A DNA stretch of 64,000 bases from positions 60,711,554-60,775,553 of the forward strand of contig OX485803.1 of the NCBI GenBank assembly GCA_950295325.1, given 5' to 3'. Positions 36,651 through 48,700 of the stretch are shown piece by piece (position 1 is the stretch's first letter; every line of letters begins with the position of its first letter). A program made the position numbers and the translations under genes. The notes under the pieces are model-generated. The model did no database searches. It worked only from the letters and a program-made list of their open reading frames with translations, and was not told the origin of the DNA. This stretch comes from Polytrichum commune. Its lineage: Eukaryota > Streptophyta > Polytrichopsida > Polytrichales > Polytrichaceae.

Positions 36651-39338
36651 ACCCACCTCCTGACAAGCTTATAACTATCTGGAACATTTTAATCCTATTT
36701 TAAGCATAATATTGGGAACTATGCCATAATTTGTTGAATTCCACCCATCCCCCAATGATTGTCAAGGAGTGAGCATGGAGTTTGATGCACAAATTTGGTC
36801 TCTCATTGCACACTTGATGAAGCGGCAAGCAATTCTACACGAGGCTCTAGGAAAACTTAAAAGTTGCTGGTCGAATTGCGACCTGAAGCCATTGTCATTT
36901 TGCACAATTCATGATGCAATGAGCACAACTTGGGACATGAATAGCAAGCATGAGCATTACAAGGGGATGTGGAAAATATCCTCCGAGAGGATTCTAAGGG
37001 GGAGAAGCATTTTTCTAGTACTATGATAAGTGAAGACACTCCTTCTCTTATATCCCAAAACCATAGGGAATGCGTGTTCTCAATTTAAATCTCTCTCATG
37101 ATTGTCACGTTTCCCTCCTCTATATAACGGATTTTGACATTAAAATGAAGCACCAAAGAATTTTAACCACGCGTTCGCACACATCACGTTGCCATCATTA
37201 TAGTTATTGAAAGGTTGACTTTCTGTTATTCCTTAATGCTACACTATTTATCTTTTAATCACACATCCATGTCAACACTACATAAACTCCTTAAGACCGT
37301 GTGCACTTTGGTTGCCACAAGCATGATATTACGGATTTTAGAGTGTACATCAAGATACGAAGGTTAAGATTTCTCACCATGTAAAATTTGGACACGAGGG
37401 GGTCACGAGATGTTAGAAATATGTCAATCCCCCCTCTCAACCTTGTGAGTTATGTTACAATTTTCAAAGGGCATTTTTTTGGGTGTGGTTTGTTAAAGAT
37501 TGGAATGATAAAATTGTCATGTGTGTGTAGATAACAAACATCATGTCATGCATATCTTTTATGGTTGCCTCAAATGCGACGCTCAACAACTTTTGAAACC
37601 CAACCTGGGCCACTCTTACACACAATACCTCGAAAGTACACCATGCGACTTTATGGTAAAAGTTGATAGTTTGTTGTCTTGCAAAGTTACACTTCTTGGC
37701 ACATCGAGTAATATGGAAAGACTTCAATGAAGATTTATAATTTTCCAATCTAAAGATAAAACAATGAGTACAAAATCACTAAGTGCGTCAAGGGATTAAG
37801 ACGAGGACATAATCAAAACATGCCACACGAAAACAACATTGTGTGTATGTTGACCTAGCAAAGTTCCATGCCTATCCGTGCGGAGAGCAAGAAAGGTGCT
37901 AAAATGCCCAATAAGGTGTTTTTGCAGTTGTGTTCGAGGTTTTCAAGGCCAAGATGGTGGTGGAAAGTCAAGGGGATTTTGAGGGGCCAAGTTGGAACGA
38001 TCCTATGAAATGGCACGATTCTACAAACATATGAGAGATTCTTCATCCTTGATCATATCCGCAAGCTCACACGTGATCCCAAATTGGGTTATCACACATG
38101 GCTATGGAGAAGATGTGATTGCCTCATGTTGGAGATGGACTAAAGCTATAATACTAATATTATGTGTGTTTATGTGGGTATCCCCGAGGTTGGTTGCTTT
38201 GAGGGCAAATTTACAATAACAATAGTTAATCTATAGATGTCGAATTGCTTTCTTCCAAGAAACTCCTATTCCCTTATTCTATATATATCAAGATTACTGA
38301 ATGTTTGTTTTGGATGTTGTGCTCAAACCTCTTGGGACCATCCACCCATTACTTGCATGCTTAGTATCATTGGAAAGCCCTGATAGAATGGGAAGGGGGG
38401 TTTTCCCCAGATGCCTTCTTGATATATGTTTATAATTTGAGGAAGATATTGACTCTCGAGTCATTTGGCCTCCATCTTCAAGGAGGTTCTTGACTATTCA
38501 ATGAAGCACACATTGGATAATTGGACCATCACCAGAGGCACTTTTTGCTTCTATGTCAACAGAATAATGCATATTTTATTTATTTTCCTTGACCCACATG
38601 GACAGTAGTTTCAAGACCTTGAACATGGTGTGTTGTAATGTAATGCAATAAACTACACTGATATGTGCAATTAGGTTGCCCCATCCTAACTTATCATCGA
38701 CATTCAACACTGCCTTTAAATTTTATTACCACAGTAACAAGATACAACAACAAACATGATCTTGTTTTATTTATTTGCTAAATGGACGAATAAACAAAAT
38801 TATAAGGTTTTTGTGATTTGATTTTGACCCAAGGTAATTTCATGGGTAAAGAGGTAACCTATTCACAAAGGCAACCTACTTGGATATCAGTGTAGACGGG
38901 TTGTAGTAAACTTAATTGCAGTATGAATGGGGGACACACACATACACACACACACACACACACCAGGGCCTTGCCTTGCCTTGCATATTGGACTGATTTA
39001 TGGTACCAGGCCTTACCTTCACATATTTACAACTAATCCTCCAAGTTCACACTCGTACAATAATTGTTCTAGTCAAATTTTGCATAAGGTCTAGAGTGAT
39101 TTCAATATGTTGATGCATGCAACATTGTGTACACAACAGTGATAGGACCATATACTATACGTAAATTTTGAGTTTGTCAACTAAAAGTCTCAATTTCAAT
39201 TTCCAGTGAACTTTACATTTTTGGCTCTTCCACCTACTTAGTGAACCCTGCATAAACATTACAAGTGGAAGGCTGTGAAAGTGCCAAGTTACCATACATG
39301 GAGAAAGGCCCAGTGTTCCTTCAAATCTATCATCCTGT
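36651..39338. other. AT-rich decayed intergenic DNA
   Basis: Open frames at 36769-37026 and 37992-38219 show no convincing domain. Nothing else was recognised apart from a (CA)n tract at 38933-38963. Confidence 0.4.
38933..38963 (+). repeat. (CA)n microsatellite
   Basis: An interrupted CA repeat, about 15 units. Confidence 0.85.
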
Positions 39339-40190
39339 GTGACCTTTTTACATTGCTCAAAGCCCTTCAGAGAAAATGCCAAAAGGTTTGTGAATGAGGA
39401 GCTGCGATTCTTACCAAAAGCATTTTGTATGGACTGCAGGCAGAGGTTAGATACCCCTTCAACACCCAAGAGTGCTGTCCCTTTACATTCTCACCTCTTT
39501 TCTTGCCTTCAAAAACGCTGCATCCTCCATTGACTCCAGCTCTAGCATTTCCACCTCAAACTCCAGGACTCGAAACTGCACACAGAATTACAATAAAGCC
39601 CAAGAAGCAACACATAGTGTCAAACTTTTGTGAGTAGCTTCTAGACATACTGGTCTATTCCATCCTCTTTTGAAGATTCGAGGGCTCCCCATTTGCAAGT
39701 ATCTCTTCACAAGTTCAGTGAACTAAATCAAACAAATTGCTTACTTGGAGAAGCCGAAGGTAGCAGCCCACATCTGCAGCATTCCCACTTCACCAAGCTG
39801 GGCGCGAGGTTGCACCGACCATCCTCAGAAGTCAGTGCAGCTGCGCCAACTGAGCCTGCCTGCAAACACAACAATCTGGTTGCAACAATCTTCATCGAGG
39901 GTTAGTCCAGAAGTTGGCTCATCATTTCTCTGACAAAAGTCGATGGAAGGAGCTAGGGAGGAAGAAGGTGTTGAGCACCAACCCAGAGTTGTAGACAATC
40001 AAGTCCCTCTACAATGTGAACCTCATCCACCCCACCAAGAAGTCACAGACCTCGAAACTGAGATAGGCAGGGAACACTTTCGGGAACACTTTCGGTCACA
40101 GTGGATGATGTTCGAGTTGTTTTCATCACTGCGAACTTCAGAGCCAGAACCTCTTATCCCTAGGATGCCTGAACTGCCAGAACTATAATA
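39339..40190 (+). other. Region with unassigned short open frames
   Basis: Frames at 39425-39637 (Pro-rich, PALAFPPQTPGLE), 39693-39905 and 39943-40188 (acidic, ending FSSLRTSEPEPLIPRMPELP) follow one another on the plus strand and could be exons of an unknown gene. No splice-compatible joining was established and no family is recognised. It may equally be decayed transposon sequence. Confidence 0.18.
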
Positions 40191-40862
40191 GCTGCATTGT
40201 TTCATATGAAGTGCATGCGGTGAAGATTTTTGGATGGAACATGGACTCTGTTTAGGAAGAGACAAGATTGAAGAGGAGGTGAGTTTAATGTGTTCCTCAC
40301 ATAGAAGCATAATTTTCAGAACACAGTACACTCACGAATACAACAAGAGATTCTCCAACTACAAAATGTTGAACAAACGTGACAAGATAATGCGAACATC
40401 ACTTCAGCCTCATTAAATTTTCAAGATCCAGCTTCAAGAAGAGCCTCACATTGTAGACACCACCGTGTTCTTCTTGCACTTGTATCAGCAACATCTAAAG
40501 ATTGCAGATGAATGACTGGAATAAATGAACAAAGAAGGTAATCCTTCTGAGTAAATGAATAGATTGTCCAGTTGAGCGCACATCACTCGTGCAGAGACTA
40601 CAACCAGGATAAAGTCCATGTACATCGATTTAATTGTGCTGTCTTGCTGCAACTGATATATGACACTTCGGTAAATTAAACTTTAACACATTAACCAGCA
40701 GCTTCTGGCATGATGTGTAGGAAGCTATATCAATGGCTTTATATTAAACAAGATGATAAAGTAGCAAAAATCGCGAGGGAGTCACTCCAAATGTTCCTGG
40801 TGCATAATGAATGGCTGAAAGAATTAAACACCTAATCTTGGAATACACTTCCCGTCCTGAAA
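40191..40862. other. Downstream flank of the alpha/beta hydrolase
   Basis: Presumed 3' UTR on the minus strand near 40.8 kb; nothing else recognised. Confidence 0.35.
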
Positions 40863-42901
40863 TCAGGATTGCAAGGTCTCCTGCAGGAAATCCAGCACGT
40901 GCTTCGCTAGCTCACTTTGATGTGAGGTATAGCTGTGATTTGCATCCTTGATGAGTAAAAGCTTATGCTTCTGAATACGCTGTGCAAACTGGTAGGCATC
41001 ATCTGCAGGTACAACTTCATCATTAATTCCATGAATTGTTAGCACTCGGGTAGGCTCCGGAATAGCTAAGCATGCCGCATGCATGTTTGTGGTCAATCTG
41101 TCTCGCAAGTCTTTTTTCTTGACCTGGTATTGCACATTCCCAGACGCATCTTTGATATCAAGAACTCCCTCTTCCTCCAGCTTCTGCAGTGCTTCCGGTC
41201 CACCCAGTCTATCCATTATACCTGTACACCTCCAAAGTCATCCGGAGGAACATAAAGAAATCAGTACAGGACAACAAAAGAGACCTGGACAGAAACATTT
41301 AGGTCAAATAAACGTGCAAAACTTCATGAACTATATATGTATTTGTGCTGCAAGCGTGCACGAAAAAAGGAACCTAGGAATTCGTCACGAAATCTAGCTG
41401 ACAGAATTGTGCATGTACTCTCCAATCTCATCACTTCCATGGTGGATGATGAATGACTGCATTATACCGTACTACATGCTAGGAAAGAACTAAGGTAATT
41501 CTTGTAGGGTATAAAACACGCAATTAGTGTGCGAGACAATTGTCATTTCCAAATCGTGGCCGTAGCCATTTTCCTAATAATTTTCGGAGCTCATATAATA
41601 AATATCTTATTCGTTGTTCATTGTCAAAGTGAAGTTTCTGGTGCCTATTAAATGGCCGCATAATGCCCCAATTATGTTGGCCACTGCACCTAAAATAGTT
41701 AGCAGATTTTGATATCGTAGTCTAAACTATTTTAAACACATTTCTTTGCGGTGTCCGTTCCTATATCTATACCTAACCACACACCACTCAAATGTAGGTT
41801 GTCTGATTAGGAAAAGTAACCAAGTAAGGCCCGCACACCTCATGGACTACATTCGACTAATAAACACAGAAACTCCATCGACAATATCCTGATTTCTAAA
41901 CATCAACTTAAACCTCACGAAACGATGACTTTGCATGAACTAATCGTCATATGAAGCCCTAGGTTGACTTTTGGTGAGACCCGGTCAGTCTTCAGATTCA
42001 ATAAGATCTAATGCCAAAACCTGATTCCAATGCAAAAGCAGTATACTACATTTTCTGCAATCCGAATTTCTGAACATGAACCGGCATTCCAAGGTAGTCC
42101 ATCTGACTGACCTTTCTCGAGGGCAAATCGGCCGCTGATATTGATCACACATGGCACATCATGGTACCTCGACGCATACAACACAACACAGTTCCCGCCC
42201 TTACTGTGGCCAGCAACACAAACAACTCTCAATCCTCGCGAAGTCAGAAACTCCACCACAGCTCGTAGATCCTCCACCTCGTGCCAGTAATTCCCGTACG
42301 CAAATTCTCCCTCGCTCTCTCCGTTCCCTGCGAAGTCGAATCGAAATGTGCTAACCCCCGCTTCCACAAGCGCCTCCGACAACCTGCTCAATGTGCCACT
42401 CTGCTTCGAGGATCGAAACCCGTGGCACAAAACACAAACCTCCTTCGAAGTTGGCGAACTTTCTACCAGCAATCCCTTCAGTTTCAATCCTCTCTTGTTC
42501 ATCACTGTTAGCTCCTGCACCGGTTTGGTGTTCGGATCCGCCATAGCCAAAAACCTTAATTCCAACCCTGAACTCTTTGAAGAAGGAAAACTTGCCTGCG
42601 CACTGATGGTGGCGCTCAGAGCATTCCCGAACCAATGGAACTCGGTGTGAAACTGCTGTCTAACGATCTTGCGAGAGTTTCTTGTGCATGTGGAACGAAT
42701 TTGCCACCGAGGGTTGGAATGTGAGAATGTAGGGCAGCGGGATGCATGGATCACCAAATTGAGCGATGCGTACGTCGAGAGAAGGGGAGTGTTGCGATGA
42801 GTGAGAGTGGAGGTCGGTAGAAGTGCGGGGTTCGAAGTTAAGGTTGGGTAAAGAGAATGTGATGACGCTGTTCCTGGTCTGCCGCCATAGCCAGTCGCCA
42901 T
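40863..42901 (-). CDS. Alpha/beta hydrolase superfamily protein, plastid-type N-terminus
   Basis: Two exons, complement(42112..42901) and complement(40863..41221), join in phase 1 to 382 aa. Residues 1-119 are Ser/Thr/Arg-rich, almost free of acidic residues and lack a hydrophobic core, typical of a plastid or mitochondrial transit peptide. The hydrolase fold follows: HGFRSS (160-165, oxyanion region), FDFAGNGESEG, the nucleophile elbow GHSKGG (Ser233), VINISGRF, NDEVVP (Asp331) and ANHSYTSH (His359), a complete Ser-Asp-His triad. The pattern matches the plant group of serine hydrolases described as esterase- or acylglycerol-lipase-like; the substrate is unknown. A second in-frame ATG at 42544 (Met120, MADPNTKPV) starts just where cytosolic homologues begin, so two protein forms are possible. 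The 890-bp intron interrupts the segment after SGRFALEKG. Confidence 0.93.
41715..41820 (+). repeat. Dispersed repeat family A, copy 1
   Basis: It contains GTAGTCTAAACTATTTTAAA, GGTGTCCGTTCC and ACCTAACCACACACCACTCA followed by GATTAGGAAAA. The same order occurs at 44881-45016. This copy lies in the intron of the alpha/beta hydrolase. Confidence 0.6.
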
Positions 42902-43116
42902 GGCGAGCGGGGGGAAATTGGCCAGTCCACCTGGATCACTCCAATTCTCACTTCTCAATTCGAGAAGTTTAGCATGTAAGCTAGATGGGGCGTTATTCGG
43001 TTACTACTTTATGTGGTTAGTTGGTTACCTTTATAAGGAGCACTAATTGGACACCTATATTATTTGAGTGTTTAGCTTAATTTTAAAATGGACATCCAAC
43101 ACGACATCTCTCCTAT
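42902..43116. other. Alpha/beta hydrolase promoter side
   Basis: The upstream flank of the hydrolase is short before repeats begin. No TATA box was assigned. Confidence 0.3.
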
Positions 43117-43170
43117 CGAGTCTAGGATGGTTAACAAATTATGAGCACATAGTCCAATCTATTGGGCTAA
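43117..43170 (+). repeat. Dispersed repeat family A, partial copy
   Basis: It reads CGAGTCTAGGATGGTTAACA, then ATGAGCACATAGTCCAATCT, matching the 5' part of the family seen at 44881 and, inverted, at 57881-57980. Confidence 0.5.
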
Positions 43171-43345
43171 AGACCTATAGGTGGTCTCTAAATTGGACCA
43201 AAGTTTGGCAGCTAAACAAAACCGGGCACATATGGTGTTTGTACTCAGTCTTTAAGTGGAGTCTAGTTGCAAGTGATGTAAAGTGATCTCTTGCAATTGG
43301 ATTCCACTTGAAGCGCGAGTTACTAACACTATATGTGGCCAGTTT
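43167..43345 (+). repeat. Direct repeat flanking the SINE, left copy
   Basis: About 180 bp from AAGACCTATAGGTGGTCTCT through CTAGTTGCAAGTGATGTAAA to GAGTTACTAACACTATATGT. It is repeated with roughly 85-90% identity at 43778-43945. Confidence 0.85.
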
Positions 43346-43385
43346 TGTAACACTATTTTATTAGTTGTGTCATGTGGGAAAAAGA

Positions 43386-43771
43386 TAGATAGATAGATAG
43401 ATAGGAACTCCGGTCCCTTTTTAGCAAGGGGCCGGCGTGAATAAAGTGTCCGTTCGTAATGCCAATGACCCGATGCCCACTGGACAAGGGGACACTGGGA
43501 CAATACTACTCTCCCCTTTCGAGGATGGACACTATAGTGACACACTATACTAGTTCCTAGCTAGCCACTAGTGCCTTGAAGATACCGGACATGGTATCCC
43601 CCCAAAGGGCTTTGAGGTACCCATACAACAAGGTCCAAGGACCCCCCACCATAGTTGGGTGGACTAAGGTGGTGAGCACCACGCCGGCATGGGGAATAGA
43701 ACCCACAACCTCCTCATTGGGGGCCATGAGCCCTAACCACCAAGCCAAGGCCCGTGGTGCCCGTGGTGCCC
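43386..43771 (-). mobile_element. tRNA-derived SINE, complete, 386 bp
   Basis: On the minus strand the element starts near 43771. It has an RNA polymerase III A box (TTGGCTTGGTGGTTAGGG, about 43733-43748) and, some 35 bp on, a B box (GTGGGTTCTATTCCCC, 43691-43706). A 250-bp body follows, then CATTACGAACGGACACTTTA and a (TATC)n tail. A perfect 10-bp target duplication, GGGAAAAAGA, flanks it (43376-43385 and 43772-43781). A microsatellite tail in place of poly(A) is known for some plant SINEs and RTE-type LINEs. No protein is encoded; movement would depend on a partner LINE. Confidence 0.88.
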
Positions 43772-43777
43772 GGGAAA

Positions 43778-43945
43778 AAGACCTATGGGTGGTCTCTAAA
43801 ATGGGCCAAACAAAACCGGGCACATGTGGTGTTAGTACTCACTCTTGAAGTGGAGTCTAGTTGCAAGTGATGTAAAGTGGTCTCTTGCAATTGGGTTCCA
43901 CTTGAAGAGCGAGTTACTAACATCATATGTGGTTGGTTTTGTTCA
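43778..43945 (+). repeat. Direct repeat flanking the SINE, right copy
   Basis: Second copy of the unit at 43167-43345, starting AAGACCTATGGGTGGTCTCT. It lacks about 13 bp near GTTTGGCAGCTA present in the left copy. The arrangement suggests a tandem duplication with the SINE inserted at or near the junction. Confidence 0.85.
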
Positions 43946-44880
43946 TCTTACTTGCTCTTTCATCCATCATTTCATCTTACTTTCTAAGAAGTACTACATC
44001 TTTCAGAGAATATCACCAACTATGGTTCTAGGCTATTTGGAATTACACAACGCCATAATTTTTTTATGTATGTCTCGTTTTTTACCAACAAAGGTTGAAT
44101 TGGTTGTTTGGACATTATAGAACGTTAACATCTTTACTTAAAAAAAACTTATACTACAAAAAGAAGATAGAGGAATGTGTAACTTCAAATGTTAATTGAT
44201 ACTAAATTTCATATTTAATGCAATTTTACATCTAACGTCGTTGTCCTTAAGATGTGGCCACATATGTTCTATGAACAAACACTTTATTCACTCAACCTCC
44301 TTTGGAGATTGGAGTCTTCTTCTTCTGGATTGATGGGAATGCCCTTTAATTGCCGAACAAGCCCCCCACCCCTTTTACCCACTGCCCCAATTAACAAGAA
44401 GAAGAAAAGATACAAGATGAATGTGGATGGGACTAAAAAACTCCCTAATTTGGATTAGAAGCTATAGGCATCGAGGGAAGGGGGGGAGGCTATAGAAGTG
44501 GAGAGGAGGGGATCAACATGCTACTCATTTTTCATTCTTCTTCTTTGTCACGGTTTGCTCGCAAGCTTCATCTCCGTAGCTCAATGGGTGGTTTGTCCAC
44601 AAGAACTCCTTGAGAGACTTGTAGAATGTTATAATAATATTATGATACTGAAGTTGAGAATGTATACATGAGGTTCAACAAGTTGTGAGAATCACACATG
44701 TGTGGATATATGTGATCCCAATACAAAGAGGAGACACATCGATAAATATAACATATATCAACACTTCGGTTTGCTTCACAAAGTTTGTACTTTCAAAGCT
44801 TTGAACAACCATAGGTTATTTTATGGTAACACATATGGGTGTTGTCATGTGGGAAAAAAACGCTTTAGTTTTTACATATA
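43946..44880. other. AT-rich intergenic DNA
   Basis: No gene or repeat end is recognisable. The short frame at 44252-44458 has no domain resemblance. Confidence 0.35.
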
Positions 44881-45016
44881 ATTCTAGAATGGTTACCATA
44901 TTCTGAACATATAGTATGAATAGTATCTTTAAAGCATATGTCTTTTGGTGTCCATTCTCACACCACACCTAACCACACAACACTCAAATATACTGTAGTT
45001 GTCCGATTAGAAAAAC
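44881..45016 (+). repeat. Dispersed repeat family A, copy 2 (+)
   Basis: It reads TCTAGAATGGTTACCATATT, GGTGTCCATTCTCACACCAC, ACCTAACCACACAACACTCA and ends with GTCCGATTAGAAAAA. It forms an inverted pair with 45271-45405. Confidence 0.65.
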
Positions 45017-45270
45017 AACAACCATGAAAGGCTTGCTTACCTTATGTCATTGCACTTTGAAATGGGTGGAAGGGTGTAAAGAGGAGTATGCACCTCTAAT
45101 TTAGTGACAATGAAACCGTGTGGATGACTATGTACTTTGTTGAATTTCACCTTAAAATTGGCAACAAGAGTTTAGAGCTGTCCAAAAAAAAAAAAAACAC
45201 TCATCCAATTTGGGCATGCTCTCATCTAGTTTTTCCATGGTTGGGATAAGGTAAGTGGGTCTTAAATGGC

Positions 45271-45405
45271 TCGTTTTTTTAATTAGACCCCTATATTTGA
45301 TTGGTATGTGGTTTGGTGAGGATCAAAGAGCAACCATCATAAAGACACATGTTTAAAAGAGATTGGACTACATCTTCAAGTATTAATAAGTACTCTACAC
45401 TCATT
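45271..45405 (-). repeat. Dispersed repeat family A, copy 3 (-)
   Basis: In reverse complement it follows the same order as copy 2: a GAGTGTAGAGTACTTATTAA block, TAGTCCAATCTCTTTTAAAC, GCTCTTTGATCC, ACCAAACCACATACCAATCA and GGTCTAATTAAAAAA. The spacer between the two arms is about 250 bp, so the pair may be the ends of one non-autonomous element. Confidence 0.55.
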
Positions 45406-45742
45406 AGCGAACCCAATAATTTTGCAGATGTTTCATTGTAGATTTGCCAATGCAACACAAGTTTCATTGTGTAAATCACATCGATAAAAGTTGGAGAACA
45501 TGAAAAACAACCAAATAACACCCACATACCTTAACACCTAGGTACATACATGCATTCTCAAAGTCTCAAAATGCGCGGCAATAGGGCCTCCCCACCATAG
45601 AAACAGAGACTCTCCATGTTGAAACCCTAAAATCCCAGTTCTTGGAAGGAAGGAGGAGGTAAGAAGTTGGTGCTGCAAGAACAACACTAATAACTTGGTA
45701 GAACGCCAAGCTCATTTCACCTGCGTTGCTTCAGAAAAGAAA
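45406..45742. other. Promoter and 5' UTR side of the PrmA-type gene
   Basis: A short upstream region. The last 150 bp are purine-rich, consistent with a 5' UTR. No promoter element is assigned. Confidence 0.35.
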
Positions 45743-48700
45743 ATGCTGCTTCGACCCCCACTCCACCTCCTGTCCGTATGCCGCCTCGCTCGCCATGGCC
45801 TGACCTCCTCGCTCCTCTACACAGGTAAGCAATTCCACGCATACACCTTAACCTCTCAACCTCTCATTCTCATCTTTTTTCTTAACTTCACTTATGTCGA
45901 AGGCCTTCTTTACTTTCGTAACCCTAATACACCCTTGCACTGAAATAATCACAATTTTGCGAGCTCCGCAGTCCCGGCGGGTGTTTGATGGCTGCATTTT
46001 CTCTAAAATTATCGAATCATAAGAATGGAAACGTGGTGTGTGTACTCGGAGGTAACGAATTTTGTTAGGAGTCAGCGCATAATGGCAGCTGAGGCGTCTC
46101 GTTTATTTATGTCACAGAGGACGTCTGTGCATCTGAAGCAGAATTACAAAAAATTGTAGCTGATCATAAGAACGGTAGAATGTAGGTGATGCACAAGTCT
46201 TTTATTGTCATGTTTTCTTATGTTTAAGGCTTCCAATCTCGTTTTTTCCGTTTTTGAAACCCTAGTACTGCACCCTTGCACGGAGATGAACACATTTTTG
46301 CGAGCTCCGCAGTCACGGCGGGTGTCCGATGGTTGTATTTTCTGTAATTCTATCGGATCATAATGATGGAAACATGTTGTGTGTAAGCGGAAGTAGTCGA
46401 TGTACTAACGAATTTGCTTAGGAGCGGAGTGCATAATGGCAGCTGAAGCGTTTTTTTTATATTAAACTTAAAAACTTTGAATCTTCAGGTGTTGTAATAT
46501 GTTTGTCACAGAGTACGTCTGTGCATCTAGAGCAGAATTTCACAAAATTTTAGCTGATCAGATGAATGGTAATACGTAGGCGATGCACAAATCTTACCTC
46601 ATGTTTTCTAAGGCCTCCAATTTCAATTTCTTCTCTTCTGACTCCCTGGTTTTTCCCTTCAATCCTGAATCTTCAGTTTCTGCAATATTTATGTCACAAA
46701 GTACGTCTATTTATCCAATGGAGAATTACACAAAATTGTAGCTGATCGTATGAATGGTAGGATGTGGGTAATGCCCGATCTTTTAAAAGATTGTTTCATT
46801 TTTTTCTTTTCACCATTAGCTCTACCTTTGTTAGCTAATGCGCAGCTGAGGGGTTTGTCTTTTACAGGCCTTTTTATCTCTATTTTTTGACGCAATAGAG
46901 CATTTCTGGATGACACCCATTTGGCAAGGTGCCTAGAGATGGCGTTTGTCAATTGGTAGTAGTTTCTGTTATCTTTGTGTGTGAGAGTGCGTCTGTGCAT
47001 CCACATCAGAAGTGTATCAACATTGTATCAGATCATCAGATGGAACATACTGATTTTATATACCATGTATGCATGAATGGAGACAGACTGGTAGGGTTGA
47101 GTTCACAATGGCAGCTGATGTGTTTTTGTCAAAAATAAGTTGTTTTCAACTCAAGGGAGCAACCTTGCACTGAGGATTGACACATATTTCGCAAAATTTC
47201 GCAGAGCTGGCGGGTGTCTGTGTGCAGTAGTTTCTGTAATCTGTTTTGTCAGAGTACATCTGTGCATTCAAAGCGAAATTTTATCAAATCCTTTTCGGAT
47301 CAATATTATACTCTGTGTGAGTGGAGGTAGGTGACACACTGATAGGTTTTCTTGTGTTAGTAGTCAGAACACAAGTCATTCTATTAGGCAGCTGAGGTGT
47401 GTGTTTTTCTAATTTTTTGAATTTGTTTTTGATATTAGGGAGAATTTCTGCTCTGAGAAGGACACGCATTTGGCAAGCTGCCTAACTTAGAGGGGGTGGG
47501 GGGTTGTCTAATAGCAAGAGTTTCTGTAATCTGTTTGTGTCAGAGTATGTTTGTGCATCCAAAGTAGAATATCGTAAAATTTGTACTAGATTCTTGAAAA
47601 GGAACATGAAAATTCCCCCTGTGAGGCTCCTGTTAGGAGTCAACACATACTAGCAGTGGAGGTGATAATGAATGGAAATAGTCCATGCAAATAACTGAAC
47701 AACTCCTGATGCAGCTTTGAAGTGTCCCCACAGGCTCTTCATTCCCTTCTGCTCTGTGAGCATGCTACTAGTTTACTGGCTGCAATTCACTAAAAGGAAC
47801 GATTTTTCACAGTTAGCCTCACAATTAGGAGTACTTTTCTTTTGACACTCGATCTTCTGAAGAGAAGATTGTCCCTTTTGGTCTCGAAGTATGTTTTGTG
47901 CAACACCAAGTAATGAACAATATTTGGAGATTGTGACCATGAAGCTAAAAGGTTGGTTATGTAATGCTACAGGTTGCTCCACTTCAAGAAGCAGGTCCTT
48001 AGTGCAGAGTTGGAAGTCACTTTCAACCAACCTGGTGTCAGTAGGATCCAATAAAGAGGGTTGTCGGGTGGAATGTCATTTCAAGCAGGGAGTTCATACT
48101 CAGCTAGTGGATTTAGGCAGGAAGCGTCAGAAATTTAGTGCCATTTGTGGAGTGAACAACTTTGTTCCATCACCATTAGCAACAATGCAGTCGGTGCGCG
48201 TCACCTGCGCGGGTGACATTGCCGTATGTTTCCCCCGCCTCCTGTATATGAGAATTCTCTTGTACGGGTTTACTTCTTGGAAAGATGAGCCTTGACAAAG
48301 GCAAGTAGGTGGGATGCTACAGTACACAATGACAACCACTGGCACGCTAAAAGCCTTGATTATTCTTGTAGTCTATTTACGTGCTGGAGAACTGTTACTT
48401 CTGAAGCTGGACATAACAGTGTGGTTTAGTACTTGTGTTCCATTCCATAATCATTATGTTCCAAGTTTCAAGTCTCCAAATAAGGTTGTTCTGATAGTGA
48501 TATTAGTAGGTTACTTGAAGGACTTTTTCATGTTTACCAGCTACGATAAATGGATATGGTTGGGTACATATGTGTGTGCAGGATGCTTTGATGGAAGCCT
48601 TACTTTGTTTCGGCTCAGCCTCTTGCAGCATCGAAGACTCCAATTTGGGTGCGCCTCAAGAACAGGAGGTTAGTAACGGTTCGTTATTGGTTTTAGGTGA

